The notes under the pieces were generated by a model. That model did no database searches, was not told the DNA's origin, and saw only the letters and a program-made list of their open reading frames with translations. Of a stretch of DNA of 38,535 nt, positions 1-9,470 are shown in pieces. Source of the stretch: an uncultured bacterium (GTDB lineage: Bacteria > Cyanobacteriota > Vampirovibrionia > Gastranaerophilales > Gastranaerophilaceae); contig USEW01000004.1 in NCBI GenBank assembly GCA_900553845.1, positions 1 through 38,535 of the forward strand, written 5' to 3'. The stretch's first letter is position 1; each line of letters begins with the position of its first letter. The position numbers and the translations under genes were made by a program.

Positions 1-389
1 GGAGCCGACAGCACGAAGTGCGACAGGCGAAGCGCTTTGAGCTCGAAGGAAATTCAAGATAGTGATAATTGTTCACGACTGCGTATGGGTTGCATTTGTT
101 GCTATTACTTGAATGTATAAAATAAACAAACAACTCCAAAGGATTGCAAGGATTATTATAACAGACTTAGTGAGTTCAATAATTCATATTCTAGCCCCAA
201 TGTAATTGATTTTAGAATGTCAAAAACGTTGAAGTCGAATAAATTCATTCAATTAAACATTTATTTGTTTTGTCTGCCACTTTGCACATAACTAACTTAG
301 AAAACAAATTGTTTTGAAAAAAAACTAAAAACCACACCTAGTTTCCCCCAAAACAACGAAAAATGAAAAAAGAAAGGAAACCCAAAAAT
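1..389. other. Intergenic region with G+C-rich structured left edge
   Basis: No credible coding sequence is seen. Bases 1-60 are much richer in G+C than the rest and hold a perfect mini-hairpin, GCAC-GAA-GTGC at 11-21, followed by GCGAAGC at 27-33. This style recurs between flgC and fliE and upstream of infC. The patch starts at the window edge, so its full extent is unknown. The rest is A+T-rich; 302-316 holds a short A/T inverted repeat without a convincing terminator T-run. I could not pick a promoter for argB with confidence. Confidence 0.6.
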
Positions 390-1244
390 ATGCAAAAGTA
401 TATTGAAAAAGCAGATATATTAATTGAAGCTTTACCATACATTCAAAAATTCAACGAAACAGTAGTTGTAATAAAATATGGAGGCTCAGCAATGACTGAT
501 GAAAAAATAAAACAATCTGTTATTGGTGATATATCGTTTATGAAAATGGTTGGTATAAAACCAATAGTAGTCCATGGAGGCGGTCCATTTATAAATGAAG
601 CGTTAACAAAATCCAATATAGCACCAAAGTTTAAGAATGGATTAAGGGTAACAGATAAAAACACAATTGAAATAGCTGAAAGCGTGCTGTCTGGAAATAT
701 TAATAAATCAATTGTTTCGGATTTCCAAAAACACGGAATGCAAGCTTGCGGTATTTCGGGCAAAGACGGAAAACTTATTGTTGCTAAAAAAAGTGATGAA
801 AATATAGGCTATGTTGGTGAAATAGAAAAAATAAACCCTAAAATTATTAATACACTTATTGATAACGGCTTTGTACCTGTTATTTCTCCAATTGGCACTG
901 ATGAAGATGGAAATACCTATAATATTAATGCTGATTATGCAGCTAACGAACTTGCTATTGCTTTAAAAGCAAATAAACTTGTATTTTTGACCGATATCGA
1001 TGGGCTGCTTGAAGATGAAAATGATAACAAATCTTTAATTTCCAGAATAAATGTAAAGATAATTAATGAGATGACTAAGTCAGGTCAAATCAAAGGCGGC
1101 ATGATTCCAAAAATAAAAAGCTGCAAAAAAGCTATTGAAAATGGTGTAAAATCAGTTCACATAATAAATGGCAACATAAAACATGCTCTTCTTCTTGAAA
1201 TTTATACAAATGAAGGTATTGGTACAATTATAGAAAGGGATTAA
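390..1244 (+). CDS. argB: Acetylglutamate kinase ArgB
   Basis: Phosphorylates N-acetyl-L-glutamate with ATP, the second step of arginine/ornithine synthesis, in the cytosol. The amino-acid kinase fold is recognisable from the IKYGGSAM phosphate-binding segment near the N-terminus, the VVHGGGP substrate loop about 30 residues later, and the C-terminal KGGMIPKI segment. I chose the ATG at 390 (284 codons) over the in-frame ATG at 363 because AAGGA at 374-378 lies 11 bases before it, while 363 has no ribosome-binding site; the longer form would only add a lysine-rich tail. argD begins 4 bases after the stop, so the two are almost certainly co-transcribed. Function is secure; the start is less so. 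Confidence 0.95.
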   Translation: MQKYIEKADILIEALPYIQKFNETVVVIKYGGSAMTDEKIKQSVIGDISFMKMVGIKPIVVHGGGPFINEALTKSNIAPKFKNGLRVTDKNTIEIAESVLSGNINKSIVSDFQKHGMQACGISGKDGKLIVAKKSDENIGYVGEIEKINPKIINTLIDNGFVPVISPIGTDEDGNTYNINADYAANELAIALKANKLVFLTDIDGLLEDENDNKSLISRINVKIINEMTKSGQIKGGMIPKIKSCKKAIENGVKSVHIINGNIKHALLLEIYTNEGIGTIIERD

Positions 1245-1248
1245 AAAT

Positions 1249-2451
1249 ATGGAAAATAATATAAAAAATAATACTGATAATTATATTCTAAATACTTATA
1301 AAAGACAGGCTATAATAATAGATAAAGGAAATGAGGTTTATTTATTTGACGCAGACGGGAAAAAATACCTTGATTTTGTTTCAGGTATTGGTGTAAATAG
1401 TTTAGGTTACCAAAACAAAAAATATAATCAAGCAATAATAAACCAGCTAAATAAATTTAACCATTGTTCAAATCTTTATTATTGGGAAACACAATCATCT
1501 CTTGCCCAAAAGTTAGTAAATATCAGTCCTTTTGATAAAGTGTTTTTTGCAAATAGTGGAGCTGAAGCTAACGAAGGTGCTTTAAAACTTGCCAAAAAAT
1601 ACGGGAAAACAAAAAATAGAAATTTAAACTGCACAAACATAATAACAATGAAAAACTCGTTTCATGGAAGAACGCTTGGAAGTCTTTCAGTCACTGCACA
1701 AAGCAAATATCAAACAAATTTTGCACCTTTATTACCTGATATTTTAGAAGCTGAGTTTAACGATATTGGAAGTGTTACAAAGTTAATTAGTGATAAAGTT
1801 TGCACAATTATTGTTGAGCCAATTCAGGGTGAAGGAGGATTAAAATTAGCTAAAAAAGAATTTTTGCAAGGTTTAAGAAAAATATGTGACGAAAATGATA
1901 TAATATTAATTTTTGATGAAGTCCAATGCGGTGTTGGAAGAACAGGTAAATTTTTTAGCTTTGAAAATTATGATGTCATACCGGATGTTGTAACAATGGC
2001 AAAAGGACTTGCAAACGGTTTGCCCATTGGAGCTTTTATGGTTAATAATAAATATTCTTCCATTTTAACATATGGAGATCATGCTTCGACCTTCGGCGGT
2101 AATCCTATTTCAACAGCAGGAGCAAATGTTGTTGTGGATGAGATAATAAATAACGGGATTTTAAATAATGTAAAAATAAACGGTGAATACTTATTTTCAA
2201 ACTTAAACAAATTAGAATCAAAATACGATTTTATAAAAGAGGTTCGGGGGTTAGGGTTTATGATTGGTGTTGAGTTTGAATTTGAAGTTGCTTCAATAAT
2301 AAGTCATCTTAAAGATAAGGGTTTGCTTGTTTTAAATGCAGGTAATAATGTATTAAGACTTCTTCCTCCATTAATTGTCAACAAAAACCATATTGATGAA
2401 GCAATAGGTATTCTTGATGAAGTTTTGAGTGAAATAAAAATAAGCGTATAA
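1249..2451 (+). CDS. argD: Acetylornithine aminotransferase ArgD
   Basis: PLP enzyme converting N-acetylglutamate semialdehyde to N-acetylornithine, two steps after ArgB. At 400 residues it is of normal length. It shows the class III aminotransferase landmarks in order: NSGAEANE (about 102-109), the FDEVQCGVGRTG segment (222-233) with the PLP-ring aspartate, and the Schiff-base lysine in MAKGLANG (K252). An AAAGGG ribosome-binding site lies in the last codons of argB. Class III enzymes can act on several omega-amino substrates (acetylornithine, succinyldiaminopimelate, GABA), but coupling to argB makes the arginine role the best reading. Confidence 0.94.
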   Translation: MENNIKNNTDNYILNTYKRQAIIIDKGNEVYLFDADGKKYLDFVSGIGVNSLGYQNKKYNQAIINQLNKFNHCSNLYYWETQSSLAQKLVNISPFDKVFFANSGAEANEGALKLAKKYGKTKNRNLNCTNIITMKNSFHGRTLGSLSVTAQSKYQTNFAPLLPDILEAEFNDIGSVTKLISDKVCTIIVEPIQGEGGLKLAKKEFLQGLRKICDENDIILIFDEVQCGVGRTGKFFSFENYDVIPDVVTMAKGLANGLPIGAFMVNNKYSSILTYGDHASTFGGNPISTAGANVVVDEIINNGILNNVKINGEYLFSNLNKLESKYDFIKEVRGLGFMIGVEFEFEVASIISHLKDKGLLVLNAGNNVLRLLPPLIVNKNHIDEAIGILDEVLSEIKISV

Positions 2452-2527
2452 AATTTTGGTAATTTTATAATTTGTAACTGGATTAAAGATAATGCATTTA
2501 TCTTATATTTGTTTATCAAATAAGCTA

Positions 2528-5518
2528 TTATCTTGTTAAGGCTTTAATCCAATTGCTAAATTTTTCATAACCTGACTTTGTCCAATCTGAATACACTTTA
2601 AGTCGTGATTGATAAAATTCTGGTAATTCATTAAATTTTTGCCAAAATTGTGTAAACTTTTCTGTTAAAATAACTTTATACATTGACGTATCCTGGTCAT
2701 AATTATTTCTTACTCGTTCATAATTAAATTGATTATACAAAATTTGATCTTTTTGGGATTGTAGATCTTGCAAAGTGCTTTTCAAAGATGTATTACATTC
2801 TTTCTTATTATCTAAATCAGTTTTTAAATTACCTTTTTTATATAATGTAGCAAGAGAGTATTTTTTAAGTGTTTTTAAAGATTTTTTTTGTTCTTTTGCA
2901 TCTCCTTTGTTATAATTTTCTATTGCTTTTTTAATATTTTTGTAATTATCTGCAAATTCAGGGATGTTTGATAAAAATTGGTCATTTTCATTAATTATTT
3001 TATTTAATAGATTAATCTTTTCAAAAGCAATACATTGTGATATTTGTTGAGCTATTTCTATTTTTTTAAGATAAAGATATTCTGCAACTTTGGGATTTTC
3101 TTCTAATAATTTTTTACTTGTTTCATCATAATCCTTAATCATTTTTATTACATTCTTATTGGAATTATATTTAATAACATCGTTATCGGCTTCAAGAATG
3201 CTAATTTGTTTCGATATAGTCTCCAAGCTTGGCCACATAATCCCATCTGCTTGTATTCTCATGGAGCCAAGCAAATTGGTGTAAATTTGACTTAATTCTT
3301 CACACTTATCAATTTGTTCCTGAATTCTTGTATCATTAGCAACTAGTGCTTCACTTTGAATAAATGCTTGCTCATTTGACTTTAAATCTTGAGTTATTAA
3401 TTTCATATCGCTTCTTGGTATAATAAATATCAATAAATGTTCAAAACATTTTTCAATATGTTCATTAGCATCTGGACCACTTAATTGTTCTTGGGTTAAA
3501 TGTAATTTTTTATCATATTTTACCATTGATTCTATATCTCCATCGTTAAATGAAAAAAGAGATATCAAATTACAAAATTTAGGTTTATTACTACCAAAAT
3601 CAGCATTTAAAAATTCAGCTAAAGATTTTCCTTGGTTTTTAATAATGTATTGTTCAAGCGTGTTGACAATTTTTCTTGCTTGTGCTTTTCTAGCCTCATC
3701 TGTTCCTTTTTCTTGAAAACAAAAAGTACCATACTCAACATTACAAATTTTTTCAAGTTCCGTTAAAATTTGAATTGCTCTTGCTCCCATTTCCCTTGGA
3801 TGCAAATAATAACTCAATTCCTCATCATTATCATTACTATTCTCCGATAAATAATACTTTTGCTTGCATAATTCTTTAAGTTCTCTTCCTTGTTCTGATA
3901 ATTCTAATTCATTATAAGATGAATACATCAAAAGATGTTGAGTATAATGTGTCAATTCGTGAACCATAATAGATTGAAACTGGTTTTTTGTCGTTTTATC
4001 ATCGTTATTCACTATATATTCTAAGTATGTCCATGATGGATTTAAACTCATAATTGAAACAATATTATCATTAGGATTGCATAAACCAAATAAGCCAGGA
4101 TTCTTAGCAAAACATAATTCAATAGCTCTCTTTTTTTCAGGATTATCAATACCAAGATTTGACATTATATTAGAATACACATTGTCAAACATTGTGAATA
4201 ATTCTTGAAGATTTTTGATCTTCCTATAACAACCGTTACTGAGCATCTCTAAATTAATATAGTTTTGTATTGAGCTTAGTTCTTTCTTTTTATCTTCGTC
4301 TGACATTTTTTGAATTTCATCTTTATGTGCATTATAAAAATCTTCACCAAAGACTTCTTTCAAAATTGCTTCTCTTGTTTGTGCTTCAATTTGTGGGTTT
4401 TTACTTTCAACAATGTTGTCAGCGTCCATGCCTTTTATAATATTAAGTTCTAAGTCTGAATATTTTGATAGATCTTCAACATTCAACATTTTTGTCATCA
4501 TTAAATATTGATTTGAAATTAAACATTGTTTAATATCATTAAGCGAAATGATCTCCAAAATGCTATTATGCAAAGATTGAATTTTGGTATATTTAGGACT
4601 ATCAGGTGTTATACCGTCTTTCTTAATATTATCATTTATTTGTATAATAAAATTATTAACAAATTGTCTATAAGCTTGATTTATATACTTTTCCTCAGAA
4701 ATACTTTTATATATAAATTCAAGCTTTTGTATATCCTTATCTCTACCTTCCTCAAAAGGAAGCCTATTTAGCACTTCATTATAAACATCATTTTCTATTA
4801 TATTATATGGAGTCCATAATTGATTTAATAAGAATGACATAAAATCTTTTCTAAATTGCAAATTAAAGTTTTTAAATAGCTCGTTATTTTTTATAGTAGA
4901 GTTTTTTTCCGACTTCGCATCAAATGTATTTAAGAAGTTGCTAAATATAAAAAAACGCCCATTCACATTATTAGGCAGATTATAAATACTTAATAATTCT
5001 TCAAAAAATTTATCCATATCTTCTTTCGATACACTATTTATATTGTCAAACATAGTATTATCGGCTATGCTGTCCATCCCTGCCTGAATTAAACCAAAAA
5101 TATTGTATCGTTCAAAAGGTAGATATTCTTTGTTACATTTAGTAAGTATTGTAGAAGTAAAATCTAAAAATTTGTTAATTGTAGTCCATTTATTTATTTT
5201 AAATTCATTATTAAATTTTCTAAAGTTTGAACAAAACTTTTTTTTATCATCATCTGACTTATCGTTAAAGTTTTCAAATTCTTTTATTAAAGCGTCTAAC
5301 TTAGTATCACTATCATCCTTTTGACTATTTTGTATATTTATTGCAGCCATTCCTTGAGAAGCAGAAGCTTTTGATGCTTTTTTATCTATCTCTTGAGCAC
5401 CCATTGATTGATTTTGTTCACTTTCACCTGTTTTTTTTCTCCAATCACCTTTTTGAGGTAAAGGCAATGGTTTTCTATTTGTTTTATTTATACTTGTAAG
5501 ATCACCACTATTATTCAT
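2528..5518 (-). CDS. Large cytosolic-looking protein with HExxH zinc-peptidase signature
   Basis: I do not recognise the family. The 996-residue product has no signal peptide and no obvious membrane segment. Residues 1-75 are low-complexity, rich in Lys, Ser, Gln and Asp. The middle holds VHELTHYTQH with H520, E521 and H524, followed by YLHPREMGAR with E576. HExxH plus a Glu 55 residues downstream next to an ExxAR pattern fits a gluzincin-type metallopeptidase (zinc ligands H520, H524, E576; general base E521). The C-terminal ~300 residues are charged and probably helical or coiled-coil. AAGGG lies 8 bases before the ATG. It is convergent with argD and divergent from the aminotransferase at 5719. 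Protease activity is an inference from the motif; substrate and location are unknown. Confidence 0.75.
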   Translation of the reverse strand: MNNSGDLTSINKTNRKPLPLPQKGDWRKKTGESEQNQSMGAQEIDKKASKASASQGMAAINIQNSQKDDSDTKLDALIKEFENFNDKSDDDKKKFCSNFRKFNNEFKINKWTTINKFLDFTSTILTKCNKEYLPFERYNIFGLIQAGMDSIADNTMFDNINSVSKEDMDKFFEELLSIYNLPNNVNGRFFIFSNFLNTFDAKSEKNSTIKNNELFKNFNLQFRKDFMSFLLNQLWTPYNIIENDVYNEVLNRLPFEEGRDKDIQKLEFIYKSISEEKYINQAYRQFVNNFIIQINDNIKKDGITPDSPKYTKIQSLHNSILEIISLNDIKQCLISNQYLMMTKMLNVEDLSKYSDLELNIIKGMDADNIVESKNPQIEAQTREAILKEVFGEDFYNAHKDEIQKMSDEDKKKELSSIQNYINLEMLSNGCYRKIKNLQELFTMFDNVYSNIMSNLGIDNPEKKRAIELCFAKNPGLFGLCNPNDNIVSIMSLNPSWTYLEYIVNNDDKTTKNQFQSIMVHELTHYTQHLLMYSSYNELELSEQGRELKELCKQKYYLSENSNDNDEELSYYLHPREMGARAIQILTELEKICNVEYGTFCFQEKGTDEARKAQARKIVNTLEQYIIKNQGKSLAEFLNADFGSNKPKFCNLISLFSFNDGDIESMVKYDKKLHLTQEQLSGPDANEHIEKCFEHLLIFIIPRSDMKLITQDLKSNEQAFIQSEALVANDTRIQEQIDKCEELSQIYTNLLGSMRIQADGIMWPSLETISKQISILEADNDVIKYNSNKNVIKMIKDYDETSKKLLEENPKVAEYLYLKKIEIAQQISQCIAFEKINLLNKIINENDQFLSNIPEFADNYKNIKKAIENYNKGDAKEQKKSLKTLKKYSLATLYKKGNLKTDLDNKKECNTSLKSTLQDLQSQKDQILYNQFNYERVRNNYDQDTSMYKVILTEKFTQFWQKFNELPEFYQSRLKVYSDWTKSGYEKFSNWIKALTR

Positions 5519-5548
5519 AATTTACACCCTTCTTATAAAACAACTACA

Positions 5549-5578
5549 ATTATAAAAAAAACAATTTGTCTACTACAA
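5549..5578 (-). promoter_or_regulatory. Candidate promoter of the HExxH protein gene
   Basis: Read on the minus strand: TTGTAG (5578-5573), an 18-base spacer, then TATAAT (5554-5549), about 30 bases before the start codon. The -10 is perfect and the -35 has three of six consensus bases. Confidence 0.45.
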
Positions 5579-5664
5579 TTTCAGTCTATGGGGGTTTCTT
5601 TACAATTTGTTACAAATATAAAATTTTATGAATTGATAAAGAATTTATAAAGATATAGAAAACT

Positions 5665-5675
5665 TATGCTACAAT
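5665..5675 (+). promoter_or_regulatory. Extended -10 promoter of the DegT-type aminotransferase gene
   Basis: TATGCTACAAT contains an extended -10 (TG, one base, TACAAT at 5670-5675). The same TATGCTA core precedes the patatin gene and gyrA, and the 14-mer AAACTTATGCTACA at 5660-5673 recurs exactly at 33823-33836. No good -35 is seen, as expected for an extended -10 promoter. Confidence 0.5.
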
Positions 5676-5718
5676 TAAATATATAGAGAGCAGAATGATA
5701 TAAAAGGGAGTATAAATT

Positions 5719-6840
5719 ATGATACCTATTTTGGATACAAAACGTCAGTATACACAAATTCAAGATGAAGTCGAAAAAAATGTTCTTGAAGTTTTAAGAA
5801 GCGGTTCTTATATTTTAGGTAGATTTAATAAAGAACTTGAATCAAAAATGCAAGAATTTATTGGTGTTAAACATTGTGTAACATTAAATTCAGGAACTGA
5901 TGCACTACATTTGGCACTTCGTGCTTTGGATATAGGTGAAGGTGATGAAGTAATAACTGTTGCTTTTACTTTTGTCGCTACAACGGAAGCTATTGGAATT
6001 GTTGGTGCGAAGCCTGTTTTTGTTGATATTGATAATGATACTTTTAATATTGACCCAAAACTTATTGAAGAAAAAATTACTCCAAAAACTAAAGCAATAA
6101 TTCCTGTACATTTGTATGGACAACCTTGTCAAATGGATGTAATTTGTGATATAGCAAAACGATATAACTTATACGTTATTGAAGATTGTGCTCAGGCAAT
6201 TGGCGCTAAGTATAAAGGAAAAACTGTAGGGTCTTTTGGTGACATTGGCTGTTTTAGCTTTTACCCTACTAAAAATTTAGGTGCTATGGGTGATGGTGGA
6301 ATGATTTCAACAAATAGTGAGTATTTAAAAAATAGAATTATTGCCCTTCGTAACCATGGTGGAGCTGTTCGTTATTATCACGATGAAATTGGTGTAAATT
6401 CAAGGTTAGACGAAATTCAAGCAGCTATATTAAATGTTAAGTTTAAATATATTAATGAATGGAACAAAAAAAGACGTGAAAATGCTTACCGTTATAATGA
6501 ACTTTTTGCTCCTTATAAAGATTTGGTAAAAACACCTGTTGAAGGTAAGGATACAGAATGTATTTACCACCAGTATACAGTTAAGATTGAAAACCGTGAT
6601 GAAATACACAAACTTCTTCAGGAAAATGGTGTTGGGGCTATGTTATATTATCCTGTACCTCTTCATTTCCAAAAAGTTCATGACTATTTAGGATATAAAG
6701 AAGGTTCATTGCCAATAACCGAACAAAATACAAAGGTTGTCTTATCTTTGCCTATGTTCCCTGAACTTACATATGATGAACAAAAACAAGTTGTTGATAC
6801 CTTAATTAAATGTATTGAAAAATCCAAAGTAACAGTTTAA
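5719..6840 (+). CDS. DegT/DnrJ/EryC1/StrS family sugar aminotransferase
   Basis: PLP aminotransferase of the family that makes amino-sugar nucleotides for surface polysaccharide or glycoprotein glycans by transferring an amino group to a keto-sugar nucleotide. At 373 residues it is of normal length. Landmarks are NSGTDALHLALRAL (57-70), the IEDCAQAIGA segment (about 154-163), the Schiff-base lysine in FYPTKNLGAMGDGG (K185), and the C-terminal HQYTVK and YYPVPLH segments. AAAAGGGAG precedes the ATG by a suitable distance. It appears monocistronic, with its own extended -10 promoter and a terminator at 6883-6926. No sugar-nucleotide dehydratase or glycosyltransferase is adjacent, so the exact sugar cannot be assigned. 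Confidence 0.92.
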   Translation: MIPILDTKRQYTQIQDEVEKNVLEVLRSGSYILGRFNKELESKMQEFIGVKHCVTLNSGTDALHLALRALDIGEGDEVITVAFTFVATTEAIGIVGAKPVFVDIDNDTFNIDPKLIEEKITPKTKAIIPVHLYGQPCQMDVICDIAKRYNLYVIEDCAQAIGAKYKGKTVGSFGDIGCFSFYPTKNLGAMGDGGMISTNSEYLKNRIIALRNHGGAVRYYHDEIGVNSRLDEIQAAILNVKFKYINEWNKKRRENAYRYNELFAPYKDLVKTPVEGKDTECIYHQYTVKIENRDEIHKLLQENGVGAMLYYPVPLHFQKVHDYLGYKEGSLPITEQNTKVVLSLPMFPELTYDEQKQVVDTLIKCIEKSKVTV

Positions 6841-6882
6841 CCTTCAATTTTAATATTTAAAAAAAATATTTATTTATTTTAT

Positions 6883-6926
6883 AAAATGCTTTTAAGTCTG
6901 TATTGAACGATTTAAAAGCATTTTTT
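6883..6926 (+). terminator. Intrinsic terminator after the aminotransferase gene
   Basis: A perfect 13-bp inverted repeat, AAAATGCTTTTAA (6883-6895) with TTAAAAGCATTTT (6912-6924), encloses a 16-base loop and runs into a T-tract. It lies 43 bases after the stop codon. The stem is A/T-rich, like the genome. Confidence 0.75.
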
Positions 6927-7019
6927 GTCATGGTAAAATTTTTTTGTTAGTTTTTTTAATGAAAAAATTACATTAAATAAAGGAACTAATATAATCGATT
7001 ATTTTAGTTAAGTAAATTT

Positions 7020-7030
7020 TATGCTAAACT
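7020..7030 (+). promoter_or_regulatory. Extended -10 promoter of the patatin gene
   Basis: TATGCTAAACT matches the TATGCTA core seen before the aminotransferase gene and gyrA. The -10 hexamer TAAACT (7025-7030) ends 7 bases before the ATG at 7038, so transcription should start at or next to the start codon. No ribosome-binding site is seen, so the mRNA is probably leaderless. Confidence 0.5.
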
Positions 7031-7037
7031 TAAATTT

Positions 7038-8264
7038 ATGGAAAAAATAAAACTACCATATGTTTGTATTTTAGGCGGTGGTGCCGTTCGCGGTTTGACC
7101 TATATCGGTGCATTGGAAGCTTTAAAAAAATTAAACGTTGATATAAAAAAAATAGCTGGTTCCTCTGTTGGGTCTATTTTTGCAGCTTTTTATGCTGTTG
7201 GTTATAATACAAGTGAACTTGCTAATATTTTTGAATCTGTAAATTTTAATATTTTTAAGGATATAAATATTAGCCTAAAACCGCAACTTGGCATAAGCAA
7301 AGGCGAGGTTTTTTATGAATTTGTAAAAACACATATTGAAAAAAAAGTTTATGGTGATGCATACTCAAAAAATAACAACCCGCCTATAACCTTTAAAGAT
7401 ATTGATATGGACGTTTTTATTTTTGCTTCGGATTTAACAAATTGTGAACCAAAAATTTTTTCAAAATATACAACACCTGATTTTGAAATTGCAAAAGCTG
7501 TAAGAATTTCATCTACTTTGCCAGGATTGATGACACCTGTTGAAATTGATGGAAATATGCTTGTTGATGGTGATTTAATAAAAAGTTGGCCTTTGTGGTT
7601 AATTGATACAAACTTAAATCCTCAAAACTATCGTGTTTTAGAATTTCGTTTAGAAGGTACAAGCCCTAATAACAACAATGATATTAAAAGTCCAATTAGT
7701 TTTGCAAATACGGTTATGACATGTTTATCAGGATGGGCTACAAAGCATTTAATTGATTTATATGGAAATAAAGACAAATTTGACTATATTGTTATTGATA
7801 CAAAAGACCTTATTATTATGGATTTGAATATTTCAAAAACTCAACGAGATAAACTTATTGAACTTGGACATGACGCTACTTTAAACTATTTTAAAAATGA
7901 ATTACCCGTTAAAAAAAATAAACTTTTAAAAATGTATTCAAACATTTTAAATATTTTAATTACCACTCAGGATAAAATTACAAAAGCACGTTATATTGAA
8001 GCAAAATATGAAATGCTTGAGTTATTTTATATATTATGCGATTTAAAATATATAATTGATTCAACTATTGCAAATAAAATTAATGACTTTTATCAACTTT
8101 ATATTGATTCACTATATGACGTCCCTGTATTAAATATCCACAAATTGCGCAATAAATCAGTTCTTATTGCTAAAATAATGGATATTATTAAAGATTTACG
8201 CTTTAAAGAAAAAGAACTTTTGGAATTTAACATTGCTCATTTAAACTTTAAGCACATTATGTAA
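7038..8264 (+). CDS. Patatin-like phospholipase
   Basis: Predicted serine lipid acyl hydrolase with a Ser-Asp dyad. The N-terminus holds the glycine-rich oxyanion loop GGGAVRG (13-19), the nucleophile elbow GSSVG (41-45, S43) and the DG dyad in LVDGDL (D177-G178). All key residues are present in the order seen in bacterial patatins (RssA/ExoU class). The last ~200 of 408 residues are Lys/Ile-rich, probably helical and family-unassigned. There is no signal peptide, so it is likely cytosolic or membrane-peripheral. The ATG at 7038 fits the family's N-terminal boundary even though it lacks a ribosome-binding site. Whether it turns over lipid or acts as an effector cannot be judged here. Confidence 0.9.
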   Translation: MEKIKLPYVCILGGGAVRGLTYIGALEALKKLNVDIKKIAGSSVGSIFAAFYAVGYNTSELANIFESVNFNIFKDINISLKPQLGISKGEVFYEFVKTHIEKKVYGDAYSKNNNPPITFKDIDMDVFIFASDLTNCEPKIFSKYTTPDFEIAKAVRISSTLPGLMTPVEIDGNMLVDGDLIKSWPLWLIDTNLNPQNYRVLEFRLEGTSPNNNNDIKSPISFANTVMTCLSGWATKHLIDLYGNKDKFDYIVIDTKDLIIMDLNISKTQRDKLIELGHDATLNYFKNELPVKKNKLLKMYSNILNILITTQDKITKARYIEAKYEMLELFYILCDLKYIIDSTIANKINDFYQLYIDSLYDVPVLNIHKLRNKSVLIAKIMDIIKDLRFKEKELLEFNIAHLNFKHIM

Positions 8265-8295
8265 GTATTAAAACTTTACTTCTATTTATATTTTG

Positions 8296-8301
8296 TATAA
8301 T
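8296..8301 (+). promoter_or_regulatory. Candidate -10 box for the PfkB-type kinase gene
   Basis: A perfect TATAAT lies about 45 bases before the preferred start at 8347, between the patatin stop and the kinase start. The best -35-like hexamer, TTTACT at 8275-8280, gives a short 15-base spacer, so the call is tentative. Confidence 0.35.
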
Positions 8302-8346
8302 ATAAAAAATAAACGGGGAAACATTAAAAGAAAAGGTTTAGTAAGT

Positions 8347-9393
8347 ATGGGATATGATTTTATAACAATAGGTAGTGCTACTTTGGATGTATTTGTAGGA
8401 ACGGATGATGCAAATATAGTTTCTGTGACTAACATTGACCGCAAACTTGATTTTATGTCATTTCCCTATGGAAGCAAACTTGATATAAACGAATTTTCAT
8501 TTGATATTGGAGGCGGTGCGGTTAATACAGCTTGTAATTTCGCAAATCTTGGTTACAAAACAAGCACAATTGTCAAACTGGGACAAGATTTTCAAAGCAA
8601 AACAATATTTAAACATATTGATAGTAAAAATATTGACACAAAAAATATAATAAAAGCAGATAATGAAATTTCAGGATTTTCGATTATTTTAACAAGTTTT
8701 CAAGGTGATAGAACTGTTTTAACACATCGCGGTACAAATGCAACAATAAAAGAATGTGAAATTGATTTTGATGCAATAAAAAATTCAAAATGGTTATATA
8801 TTGCACCGCTAAGTGGACAATCAGCCGCTATTTTAGATGATTTAAGTATGTATGCTTGCAAAAATAAAGTTAATGTAGCTGTTAATTTAGGAACAACCAG
8901 TATAAAAAAATGTGCTAAACATTTAAATCAAACATTGAATACAGCTAAAATACTTGTTATGAATTTAGAAGAAGCAATTATGCTTACAAAAATTGATGTA
9001 AAACCTGATAATTTAAACGAAACATATTCAAATCAATTAATACACCCTGATATAAAAACAATATTTAAAACATTATTTAAATGTAAAGGACAGATAATAA
9101 TAATTACTGATGGTAAAAATGGTGCCTATTGTTATGATGGAGAAACTTTCTATAAATGTGAAAATTATGAATCCAATATCGTTTCAACTTTAGGAGCAGG
9201 TGATGCTTTTGCTTCAACATTTGTTGCTGCTTACTATAGATGGAATGACATACAAAAAGCATTAAAATATGCAGCTGTTAATGCTTCAAGCGTAATTGAA
9301 TATTTTGGCGCCACTTGCGGATTGCTAAATTATGGTGAAATTGAAGAAAAATTAAGACAAAAACCTGATTTTCACGTTTTATCACTACAATAA
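8347..9393 (+). CDS. PfkB/ribokinase-family carbohydrate kinase
   Basis: ATP-dependent kinase of the ribokinase superfamily, acting on a sugar or nucleoside. The N-terminal MGYDFITIGSATLD strand starts the fold. A substrate-binding GGGAVNTACNFANLG segment follows (about 55-69), then TDGKNGAYC and the anion-hole/catalytic GAGDAF (283-288, catalytic D286). I prefer the ATG at 8347 (348 residues) to an in-frame ATG at 8293: AAAGG lies 10 bases before 8347, the extra 18 residues do not resemble the family, and 8293 coincides with the -10 box. Substrate specificity within this family cannot be read from motifs; pgk follows with its own ribosome-binding site and probable promoter. Confidence 0.88.
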   Translation: MGYDFITIGSATLDVFVGTDDANIVSVTNIDRKLDFMSFPYGSKLDINEFSFDIGGGAVNTACNFANLGYKTSTIVKLGQDFQSKTIFKHIDSKNIDTKNIIKADNEISGFSIILTSFQGDRTVLTHRGTNATIKECEIDFDAIKNSKWLYIAPLSGQSAAILDDLSMYACKNKVNVAVNLGTTSIKKCAKHLNQTLNTAKILVMNLEEAIMLTKIDVKPDNLNETYSNQLIHPDIKTIFKTLFKCKGQIIIITDGKNGAYCYDGETFYKCENYESNIVSTLGAGDAFASTFVAAYYRWNDIQKALKYAAVNASSVIEYFGATCGLLNYGEIEEKLRQKPDFHVLSLQ

Positions 9394-9400
9394 ATTAAGT

Positions 9401-9430
9401 TTGTTTATTTAATTTTGTTTTTGATATAAA
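9401..9430 (+). promoter_or_regulatory. Candidate promoter of pgk
   Basis: TTGTTT (9401-9406), an 18-base spacer and TATAAA (9425-9430) lie in the 77-base gap before pgk. The -10 is good and the -35 moderate. Confidence 0.4.
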
Positions 9431-9470
9431 ATAAAGCTGTGATAGAAAGATTAAAAAGGAGTATTCTATT

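Noticed and set aside
302..316. Inverted repeat AAAACA/TGTTTT as a terminator
   Set aside because: The stem is only 6 bp of A/T-rich sequence and is followed by an A-run, not a T-run, on the plus strand.
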